Shown in pieces: positions 57,309 through 64,000 of a stretch of DNA of 64,000 nucleotides. The position numbers and the translations under genes are program-made. Source of the stretch: CBDUEF01 sp018063485. Its GTDB lineage: Bacteria; Pseudomonadota; Alphaproteobacteria; Rhodobacterales; Rhodobacteraceae. The first letter of the stretch is position 1; the number at the start of each line of letters is the position of its first letter. The notes under the pieces are model-generated. The model was not told the origin of the DNA and did no database searches. It worked only from the letters and a program-made list of their open reading frames with translations. The stretch spans positions 248,001 through 312,000 of the forward strand of contig JBAOID010000031.1 in assembly GCA_037045435.1 (NCBI GenBank), written 5' to 3'.

Positions 57309-58349
57309 TCACCCGCCGAAATGCGAGAACCGATATGGCGACACGCCGTATTTCTTGCGGAAACTCTTCGAAAAATGCGAGGGCGAGGCATAGCCGCAGG
57401 CCACCGCCACATCGGTCACCTTCATATCGGTTTCCGCCAGCAAAGCGCGGCCCCGCCCCAGACGCAGATCGTTCATATAGCGCACCGGTGTCATGCTCAG
57501 ATAGCGTTGAAACAGCCGCTCGATTTGGCGGCGTGACAGGTTCAGATGGGCTGCACAGGCATTGAGATCCAGATCCTCCTCGATGCGAGCCTCCAGAAAT
57601 TCAGCCGCCCGCAACAGCTTGTCGTGCCTTGTGCCCAGACGCGCCGCAAGCGAGGCAAGCTGATGATCCGCCTCCTGCCTGCGCCGCGTGAGCAGGCACA
57701 TGTTCATCACTTCTTGCCCCAAAGGCGTGCCGAACCGGTCGGAAATCAGCTTGAGCATCAGATCCGCCGCCGCCACCCCGCCGGCACAGGTCATCACCCG
57801 GTCATCAATGCAAAACACCTGGCGCGAGGGCAGCAGGTCGGGGTGGTTTTCGGCAAATGCGTCGATATTGTCCCAATGCATGGTAAAGCGGTGGCCCTTG
57901 AGGATGCCCGCCACGGCCAGGGCATAGGCACCGGTGCAAAGCCCCCCCACAACCCGGCCCCGCCGCCACAGTGCGCGCAGCCAGTCGCCCAGCGCCACCG
58001 ACGCCTTGCCTTCGGGTTCAACGCCCGAACAGACCAGCACCACACCCTCCGGTTTTGCGCTGGCAAAAGGACCATCCACCCCCACCGGCACCCCGTTGGA
58101 ACAAGCCACCGGCTTGCCATCCTCCGACAGGACTTCCCAGCGGTACAAAACCTGGCCGGTCAGTTGGTTGGCCATCCGCAGCGGCTCGATAGCCGAAGAG
58201 AATGCCAGCATCGTGAACTTGGGCAACAGCACGAAGGTCACCGAAATCGGTTCCGTCGCCTTGGCCACAGCCACATGCATTGCCCCCTTGGCAATAAAGC
58301 TGCGCCCTTGGGGCACCTCCTCTTCGCTGATGGGGGCCACGCGTTTCAT
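57309..58349 (-). CDS. GlxA-type AraC transcriptional regulator with DJ-1/PfpI domain
   Basis: A 346-aa regulator. The N-terminal DJ-1/PfpI (class I glutamine amidotransferase-like) domain covers about 35-200 with the nucleophile-elbow Cys in GGLCTGAYALA. The C-terminal AraC DNA-binding domain covers about 245-345 (LNLSRRQIERLFQRYLSMTP, then SHFSKSFRKKYGVSPYRF). The start ATG 58349 overlaps the metG stop by one base, so it is likely cotranscribed with metG. GlxA-like proteins often control betaine/choline or amino-compound catabolism; no target is evident in this window. Confidence 0.9.
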   Translation of the reverse strand: MKRVAPISEEEVPQGRSFIAKGAMHVAVAKATEPISVTFVLLPKFTMLAFSSAIEPLRMANQLTGQVLYRWEVLSEDGKPVACSNGVPVGVDGPFASAKPEGVVLVCSGVEPEGKASVALGDWLRALWRRGRVVGGLCTGAYALAVAGILKGHRFTMHWDNIDAFAENHPDLLPSRQVFCIDDRVMTCAGGVAAADLMLKLISDRFGTPLGQEVMNMCLLTRRRQEADHQLASLAARLGTRHDKLLRAAEFLEARIEEDLDLNACAAHLNLSRRQIERLFQRYLSMTPVRYMNDLRLGRGRALLAETDMKVTDVAVACGYASPSHFSKSFRKKYGVSPYRFSHFGG

Positions 58350-60067
58350 CAGCTTCGCACACCGGCAAATCGCCCCTGCCATTCGGCGCGTTCTTCATCG
58401 GTGATCTTGCGAAACAGGTTTTCCGGCACGCTGAAGGCGTGGCCTGCGGGTAGACTGGTCATCGCAGTGGCGACATCTTCCGGCCATGCCCAATCATCCG
58501 ATCCCATTGCCTGCATCATCGCTGCAGCGGCATCAGGAATGAATGGCTGCGACAACACGGCATAGACGCGGATCAGGTTCAGACTGAGGCGGATCATCGC
58601 CTGCGCGCGCTCGGGGTCGGTTTTCACCACCGACCAAGGCGCTGCGGCTTGCAGGTATTCGTTGCCGATCACCCAGATCGCGCGCAATTCTGCCGCAGCC
58701 TTGCGCACTTCCATCGCCTCCATGCAGGCGTCGTAATCCTTGATGCGGGTGCCAAGCTCTTCGATCAGCCGGGCCTCCTGTTCGCCAAACTCCCCCCCGG
58801 CCGGTACATCACTGCCGAATTTCGAGACGCAGAATTTGGTCACGCGTGAGACGAAATTGCCCAACACATCCGCCAGATCCTTGTTCACCGAGACCTGGAA
58901 ATTCTCCCAGGTAAATTCGGCATCCGCCGATTCGGGGGCATGTGACAACAGCCACCAGCGCCAGTAATCCGAAGGCAGAATCGACAACGCCTGATCCATG
59001 AACACCCCGCGCCCGCGCGAAGTCGAAAACTGGCCGCCGTCATAATTCAGGTAATTGAACGATTTGAGGTAATCGACCAGTTTCCACGGCTCACCCGAGC
59101 CGATGATCGTGGCAGGGAAAGACAGCGTGTGAAAAGGCACGTTGTCCTTGCCCATGAACTGATAATAGATCACGTCCGCCGCGCCCTTGTCGGTGCGCCA
59201 CCAGCGTTCCCATGCGTCATCGCCCAGGCCATTCGCATCGGCCCATTCGGCGGTGCCGGCGATATATTCGATCGGGGCGTCGAACCAGACATAAAACACC
59301 TTGCCCTCCATCCCCGGCCAGGGTTGATCGCCCTTTTGCACCGGAATGCCCCAATGCAGATCGCGGGTGATGCCGCGATCTTGCAATCCATCGCCATCGT
59401 TCAGCCACTTCCTGGCGATTGATGTGGTCAGGATTGGCCAATCGGTCTTGCTGTCGATCCATGTCTCCAACTGATCGCGCAAAGAGCGTTGGCGCAGATA
59501 AAGATGCTTGGTCTCGCGCACCTCAAGGTTGGTAGACCCCGAGATGGTGGAATGGGGGTTGATCAGATCGGTCGGGTCCAACTGCTTGGTGCAATTGTCG
59601 CATTGATCGCCACGCGCAGACTCGAATCCGCAATTCGGGCAAGTGCCTTCGATATAGCGATCCGGCAGAAAGCGGCCATCATCCACCGAATAAATCTGTT
59701 TTTCCGACACTTCGCGGATCAGACCCGCCTTGTCCAGTGCCCCGGCAAAATGCTGGGTCAGCGCATGATTGCGCGCACTGGAGGAACGGCCGAAATGATC
59801 AAACGACAGCCGGAAACCGCGCGCGATTTCGGCCTGAATCTGGTGCATCTCGGCGCAATACTCGGCCACCGGCTTGCCCGCCTTGGCCGCCGCCAATTCG
59901 GCGGGGGTGCCGTGTTCATCAGTGGCACAGATGAACATCACCTCATGGCCACGGGCGCGCATATAGCGGGCAAAGAGATCGGCCGGCAGTTGGCTGCCCA
60001 CCAGATTGCCCAGATGCTTGATCCCGTTGATGTAGGGAATAGCCGAAGTGATCAGAATACGCGCCAT
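58349..60067 (-). CDS. metG: Methionyl-tRNA synthetase
   Basis: A class I synthetase that charges tRNA-Met. The 572-aa protein has a HIGH-type motif ([13 protein letters not shown], near residues 13-25), the metal-binding [17 protein letters not shown] knob and a KMSKS-type loop FSTSRG. The C-terminal anticodon-binding domain follows; the tRNA-binding EMAP extension is absent. It is divergent from the ABC binding-protein gene, with a shared 316-base intergenic region. Confidence 0.96.
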   Translation of the reverse strand: MARILITSAIPYINGIKHLGNLVGSQLPADLFARYMRARGHEVMFICATDEHGTPAELAAAKAGKPVAEYCAEMHQIQAEIARGFRLSFDHFGRSSSARNHALTQHFAGALDKAGLIREVSEKQIYSVDDGRFLPDRYIEGTCPNCGFESARGDQCDNCTKQLDPTDLINPHSTISGSTNLEVRETKHLYLRQRSLRDQLETWIDSKTDWPILTTSIARKWLNDGDGLQDRGITRDLHWGIPVQKGDQPWPGMEGKVFYVWFDAPIEYIAGTAEWADANGLGDDAWERWWRTDKGAADVIYYQFMGKDNVPFHTLSFPATIIGSGEPWKLVDYLKSFNYLNYDGGQFSTSRGRGVFMDQALSILPSDYWRWWLLSHAPESADAEFTWENFQVSVNKDLADVLGNFVSRVTKFCVSKFGSDVPAGGEFGEQEARLIEELGTRIKDYDACMEAMEVRKAAAELRAIWVIGNEYLQAAAPWSVVKTDPERAQAMIRLSLNLIRVYAVLSQPFIPDAAAAMMQAMGSDDWAWPEDVATAMTSLPAGHAFSVPENLFRKITDEERAEWQGRFAGVRS

Positions 60068-60383
60068 TTATCCGTCCTCTTGCCTTACCCGGCACATCTA
60101 GCGCCGGAACAGGCCAAGGGCCAGAGTCTTTGCGGGCATAGCAGCAACCGGCCTGCGCCAGACTGCGCCGGATTTTCGCGCCTTGCGCCCTTCGAAGAAT
60201 CGCCCTTCTGGATGTAGTGAGATTATTTTCAGCGCCGAAATTGTTGAAAGAATATTTTCGGAGCCGCACAACAGTGCTTGCCAGATCCTTCTCACGGTCG
60301 TTACATAATTCACGCAAGAACATCCCGTGCGGCCACGCAGTCAGCCGAAACGGGGGCGCACAAACGCAATTGGGAGAATTCAG
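60068..60383. other. Divergent promoter region between metG and the ABC importer
   Basis: No gene. It holds the promoters of metG (left) and the importer operon (right), plus an inverted repeat at 60235-60261. I could not assign boxes with confidence. Confidence 0.5.
60235..60261. promoter_or_regulatory. Inverted repeat, candidate operator upstream of the ABC importer
   Basis: The arms CCGAAA and TTTCGG are separated by 15 AT-rich bases (with TTGAAAGAATAT inside), about 120 bases before the binding-protein gene. The spacing could suit a dimeric regulator, perhaps an AraC- or LysR-type protein. Weak evidence. Confidence 0.3.
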
Positions 60384-61487
60384 ATGAAACAAAAGACAAC
60401 GCTCGCCGCCTCGGTCAGCATCCTCGCGATGCTGACGGCGACGCTCGCCTCCGCAGATGCCATGGCCGATCTCGAAGCCGCTGCCAAAGCCGAAGGCATG
60501 TTGACCACCATCGCCCTGCCACATGACTGGTGCGGCTATGGTGCCGTATTTGATGGCTTCAAGGCGAAATACCCTGAAATCTCGATCAACGAGTTGAACC
60601 CGGACGCAGGTTCTTCGGACGAAGTCGAGGCGATCAAGGCCAACAAGGACAACAAGGGACCGCAGGCACCTGACGTCATCGACGTTGGTCTTTCCTATGG
60701 CCCTTCGGCCAAAGCGGATGGCTTGACCCAACCTTACAAGGTCGCCACCTGGGACGAGATCCCCGACAGCGTCAAGGATGCCGATGGCCATTGGTATGGC
60801 GATTACTATGGCGTCATGTCGTTCCTTGTGAACAAGGATCTGGTCGCCAATGTTCCGGCAGACTGGTCTGATCTGATGAAGCCGGAATATGCCGGTCAGG
60901 TGGCTCTGGCGGGCGATCCGCGCGCTTCGAATCAGGCGATTCTGGCAGTCATGGCGGCTGGTATGGCTGGCGGCGCGGCTGCCGGTGAGGCGGCAGGCCT
61001 TGCAGGTCTTGAGTATTTCAAGGCCCTGAATGCGGCTGGAAACTTTGTTCCGGTCATCGGCAAAGCAGGCACGCTGGCCCAAGGCACCACCCCGATCACC
61101 GTGATGTGGGACTACAACGCATTGGCAGCCCGTGACACATTGGCAGGCAACCCGCCGGTTGAGGTTGTGGTTCCGGCTTCGGGCGTGCTGGCAGGCGTCT
61201 ATGTGCAGGCAATCTCGGCCTACGCACCACACCCCAATGCCGCAAAACTCTGGATGGAATATCTCTATTCAGACGAGGGCCAGCTTCTGTGGCTCAAGGG
61301 CTATTGTCACCCGGTCCGCTTCAACGCGCTGGTCGCTGCCGGCAAGGTTCCGCAAGAGCTGCTTGATGCACTTCCCCCGGCCGATGGCTATGCCAAGGCC
61401 GTATTCCCGACCCTTGACGAGGTGAACGCCAACAAGCCCGCCGTCACCGGCGGCTGGGATGCCACCGTGGGCGCCAACGTCGAATAA
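60384..61487 (+). CDS. ABC transporter periplasmic binding protein, Fbp/PotD-like
   Basis: Substrate-binding component of an importer. The 367-aa protein starts at ATG 60384 (MKQKTTLAASVSILAMLTAT, AGGAG-like box GGGAG) with a signal peptide (about 1-27, SADAMA). It follows the SBP_bac_6/ferric-binding/spermidine-binding pattern: EGMLTTIALPHDWCGYGAVF, ADWSDLMKPEYAGQVALAGD, and GTTPITVMWDYNALA with a C-terminal Tyr/Arg region. It is the first gene of the operon. Ligand candidates are Fe3+, polyamine or phosphonate-type compounds; the sequence does not decide. Confidence 0.85.
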   Translation: MKQKTTLAASVSILAMLTATLASADAMADLEAAAKAEGMLTTIALPHDWCGYGAVFDGFKAKYPEISINELNPDAGSSDEVEAIKANKDNKGPQAPDVIDVGLSYGPSAKADGLTQPYKVATWDEIPDSVKDADGHWYGDYYGVMSFLVNKDLVANVPADWSDLMKPEYAGQVALAGDPRASNQAILAVMAAGMAGGAAAGEAAGLAGLEYFKALNAAGNFVPVIGKAGTLAQGTTPITVMWDYNALAARDTLAGNPPVEVVVPASGVLAGVYVQAISAYAPHPNAAKLWMEYLYSDEGQLLWLKGYCHPVRFNALVAAGKVPQELLDALPPADGYAKAVFPTLDEVNANKPAVTGGWDATVGANVE

Positions 61488-61575
61488 TGCGAATCCGCCT
61501 TGCCCCCTGAACGGGGGCAAGGCACCCAAGGGGCCGAAGATGCTCCAATCAAGAAAACTACGGGGAAATCCATCC

Positions 61576-62475
61576 ATGCCGCCACCGAATCCAAGCGACG
61601 GCCCTGCCCTGCTTGGCCCAAAGCCTGCGCGACGCTTGCCGTTGCATTGGCTGGGCCTGCTGCCGTTCTTGCTGTTTGCGTTGCTTTTTTTGATCCTGCC
61701 GACAATGAAGATCGTGCTGGGGGCGTTTCAGACGCCGGAGGGCGGCTTTACCTTTCAAAACATCGCTGATCTGAACACCGAATCAATCCGTGCGTCTTAT
61801 ATGACCTCGATCCACCTATCGCTGGTGACGGCGGCGCTGGGGTGTCTGATCGGCTTTGCCATGGCGGCGGGGATGATTCTGGGGGGCCTGCCAAAATGGG
61901 TGCGCGGCCCGCTGCTGACATTTTCGGGCGTGGCCTCGAACTTTGCCGGAGTGCCGCTGGCCTTTGCCTTCATCGCCACCCTTGGCCCGGCAGGTCTGAT
62001 CACGCTTTATCTGAAAACCCAATTTGGCCTGAATCTGCGGGCGATGGGGTTCAATCTGCTGTCGTTCTGGGGATTGGTCGTCACCTATCTGTTTTTTCAG
62101 ATCCCGCTGATGATCCTGATCATCACCCCGGCGATTGACGGGCTGAAGCGCGAATGGCGGGAGGCCGCTTCGGTTCTGGGGGCCAGCGGCGCACAATACT
62201 GGCGCATCGTGGCGCTGCCGATCCTGTTTCCCTCGCTCCTGGGAACCTTTGCGCTGCTCTTTGCCAATTCATTCGGGGCCATCGCCACCGCCTTTGCGCT
62301 GACCGGTCCGCAATTGAACATCGTGCCGATCAAACTTTTTGCACAAATCCGCGGCGATGTGTTGGGCAATCCACATCTGGGCTATGCCTTGGCCTTTGGC
62401 ATGATCGTGATCACCGGCGTCGCAAATTTCCTTTACATCTGGCTGCGCGCCCGCTCTGAACGGTGGCTGAAATGA
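61576..62475 (+). CDS. ABC transporter permease 1 (CysW/FbpB/PotB type)
   Basis: A permease of 299 aa from ATG 61576 (MPPPNPSDGPALLG); ATG 61540 is an alternative start. About six transmembrane helices; the N-terminal one is near 25-45 (LPFLLFALLFLILP). The conserved EAA-type cytoplasmic loop is EWREAASVLGASGAQYWRIV. It is separated from the binding-protein gene by about 90 bases and overlaps permease 2 by 4 bases. Confidence 0.88.
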   Translation: MPPPNPSDGPALLGPKPARRLPLHWLGLLPFLLFALLFLILPTMKIVLGAFQTPEGGFTFQNIADLNTESIRASYMTSIHLSLVTAALGCLIGFAMAAGMILGGLPKWVRGPLLTFSGVASNFAGVPLAFAFIATLGPAGLITLYLKTQFGLNLRAMGFNLLSFWGLVVTYLFFQIPLMILIITPAIDGLKREWREAASVLGASGAQYWRIVALPILFPSLLGTFALLFANSFGAIATAFALTGPQLNIVPIKLFAQIRGDVLGNPHLGYALAFGMIVITGVANFLYIWLRARSERWLK

Positions 62476-63254
62476 CCCGTATCCTGTCTTGGGCCGCCCT
62501 GATCTTCGGGCTGTTGTATTTCTTCCTGCCGCTTGCCGGGATGGTCGAGTTTTCGATGAAAATGCGGCGCGGGGTGTATTCCTTCGACGCCTATGCCAAG
62601 GTGCTGGGCGATCCGCAATTTCAGGAAACCTTCGGCTATTCTGTGATCATGGCGCTGGCGACCATCGCCTTTGGCGTGCTGCTGGTGGTGCCAACCGCCT
62701 ATCTGGTGCGCCTGAAACTGCCGCAAGCCCGGCCCTATATCGAATTCATCACGCTGCTGCCGCTGGTCATCCCGGCCATCGTGATCGTGTTCGGCTATAT
62801 CCGCCTTTACAACACCTCAAGCTGGCTGCCGCTGACAGGCTCGCCGATGGGCACCAACCTGCTGTTGATGATGGGTTATTCCACCCTTGCACTGCCCTAT
62901 ATGTACCGTGCCGTTGACACCGGCCTTCGCACCATTGATGTCGGCACCCTGACCGAGGCCGCGCAAAGCCTTGGGGCAAGCTGGTTCACGATCCTTGCCC
63001 GCATCATCTTGCCGAATGTGCTGGTTGCGGTACTGTCTGGCGCGTTCCTGACCTTCGCCATCGTCATCGGAGAATTCACCATGGCGGCGCTGCTGAACCG
63101 CCCTGCCTTTGGCCCCTACATGCAGCTTTTGGGCGCCAACCGCGCCTATGAACCGCCAGCCCTTGCCGCGATTGCCTTTGTGATCACCTGGGCCTGCATG
63201 GGGCTGATCCAGCTTGTCACCCGCTTTTCGAAACACACACGGGCGCAGAATTGA
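62472..63254 (+). CDS. ABC transporter permease 2 (PotC/FbpB type)
   Basis: The 260-aa partner permease, start ATG 62472 overlapping the previous stop (ATGA). It has six helices and the EAA loop (TLTEAAQSLGASWFTILARI). Two different permeases plus one ATPase is the PotABCD-like organisation. Its stop overlaps the ATPase start (63254). Confidence 0.9.
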   Translation: MTRILSWAALIFGLLYFFLPLAGMVEFSMKMRRGVYSFDAYAKVLGDPQFQETFGYSVIMALATIAFGVLLVVPTAYLVRLKLPQARPYIEFITLLPLVIPAIVIVFGYIRLYNTSSWLPLTGSPMGTNLLLMMGYSTLALPYMYRAVDTGLRTIDVGTLTEAAQSLGASWFTILARIILPNVLVAVLSGAFLTFAIVIGEFTMAALLNRPAFGPYMQLLGANRAYEPPALAAIAFVITWACMGLIQLVTRFSKHTRAQN

Positions 63255-64000
63255 TGTCATATCTGGAAATCCGGCACCTTGAGAAATCCTTTGGCCCGAT
63301 GCGTGTGGTCAAGGATTTCAACCTGTCGATCGAAAAGGGCGAGTTCATCTCGCTGCTTGGCCCCTCGGGCTGTGGCAAGACCACGGTTTTGCGGATGGTG
63401 GCAGGATTTGAAACGCCATCGGGCGGCGCGATTGCCATTGATGGACATGATGTAACTGCACTGCGGCCCAACCAGCGCAATATCGGCATGGTGTTTCAAT
63501 CCTATGCGCTGTTTCCGAATCTGACCGTTGCGCAAAACGTCGGCTTTGGCCTGAAAGTCGCAGGCAAGTCGCGAGAGGCGATTGCCGCAACCGTGCAAGA
63601 AATGCTGGAGCTGATCGGCCTGCCTGCGCTTGGCAACCGCTTTCCATTCCAGCTTTCGGGCGGCCAACAACAGCGCGTGGCCCTTGCGCGCGCGCTGGCT
63701 GTGCGCCCGCGCGTGCTGCTTTTGGATGAGCCACTTTCGGCGCTTGATGCCAAGATCCGTGTCTCCTTGCGCGGTGAAATCCGTGAGATCCAGAAGCGCC
63801 TGGGCATCACCACCCTGTTCGTGACCCATGATCAGGAAGAGGCGCTGTCAATGTCGGACCGCGTGGTGGTGATGAATGGCGGCGTTGCTGAACAGGTCGG
63901 CGAGCCGTTCCGCATCTACAACCGCCCCAGCACCAAATTCGTGGCCGATTTCGTGGGCACTCTGAATACCTTCGACGCCGTGGTGCAAAACCCCGCCACC
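63254..64000 (+). CDS. ABC transporter ATP-binding protein, PotA/FbpC-like (3' end beyond window)
   Basis: Starts at ATG 63254 (MSYLEIRHLEKSFGPMRVV), overlapping the previous stop by 1 base. It has Walker A GPSGCGKTTVLRM, Q-loop FQSYALFPNL, signature LSGGQQQRVALARAL, Walker B VLLLDEPLSALDAK and switch His VTHDQEEAL. The C-terminal regulatory (TOBE-like) part begins and is cut by the window end after 249 codons. Confidence 0.92.
   Translation, partial: MSYLEIRHLEKSFGPMRVVKDFNLSIEKGEFISLLGPSGCGKTTVLRMVAGFETPSGGAIAIDGHDVTALRPNQRNIGMVFQSYALFPNLTVAQNVGFGLKVAGKSREAIAATVQEMLELIGLPALGNRFPFQLSGGQQQRVALARALAVRPRVLLLDEPLSALDAKIRVSLRGEIREIQKRLGITTLFVTHDQEEALSMSDRVVVMNGGVAEQVGEPFRIYNRPSTKFVADFVGTLNTFDAVVQNPAT

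Overview
The window looks like a chromosomal segment of an alphaproteobacterium of the order Rhodobacterales (Rhodobacteraceae, roseobacter/Rhodobacter type). It is GC-rich. It carries a C4-pathway 5-aminolevulinate synthase (hemA) and a UPF0262 gene beside hisD. RF2 has the SPY variant seen in alphaproteobacteria. The gene neighbourhoods (AsmA-like/bcp/DUF455; M23 peptidase/bactofilin; infA-maf-RNase-yacG; aroK-aroB with xerD opposite) are also typical. Species cannot be named from the sequence alone.

Layout. 1-12.7 kb: envelope and translation genes: an AsmA/YhdP-like protein cut by the window edge, bcp, DUF455, M23 peptidase plus bactofilin, DUF2189, and the run amiC-mrcA-prfB. 11.5-19.9 kb: aminotransferase, DsbA-like oxidoreductase, ispG, a RodZ-like protein, hemA, a DUF4189-like secreted protein, an M20 peptidase and a RidA protein. 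20.4-24.2 kb: zwf-pgl-pgi operon with a perfect 12-bp palindromic operator candidate in its leader. 24.5-28.3 kb: tRNA-Asp, a truncated pirin, tRNA-Val(UAC), a membrane spermidine-synthase-like protein, tRNA-Val(CAC) and an HU-like gene. 28.3-33.0 kb: an IS66 relic, lon, a secreted hypothetical and tgt. 33-36.2 kb: a polar amino-acid ABC importer. 36.4-38.7 kb: exbB-exbD-exbD-tonB. 38.8-44.7 kb: aroK-aroB facing a small membrane protein, a secreted helical protein, xerD and a CorC/HCC protein.

44.7-50.4 kb is a mobile-element hub ending at tRNA-Phe. It holds an IS110 remnant, an IS66 tnpC remnant, a complete IS66 element inside a membrane-protein gene, and an IS256-type element. The complete IS66 is bracketed by an unusually long (34-36 bp) duplication of host coding sequence. 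The IS256-type transposase carries an in-frame palindromic insertion beside its catalytic Glu. 50.6-60.1 kb: infA-maf-RNase E/G-yacG; a nitrilase-GNAT-SnoaL group; hisD-UPF0262-LMW phosphatase; metG with a GlxA-type regulator. 60.4-64 kb: an Fbp/Pot-type ABC importer (SBP, two permeases, ATPase cut by the window end).

At least eight genes, including the housekeeping gene tgt, are broken by a single frame change while both halves remain conserved (bcp, DUF455, amiC, pirin, HU-like, tgt, a 44-aa membrane protein, the IS256 transposase). This pattern points first to consensus sequencing errors, so these are annotated as frameshifted genes rather than as genuine loss. I did not find a clearly new multi-gene system. 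The strongest oddities are in the IS hub and in the non-coding signals.
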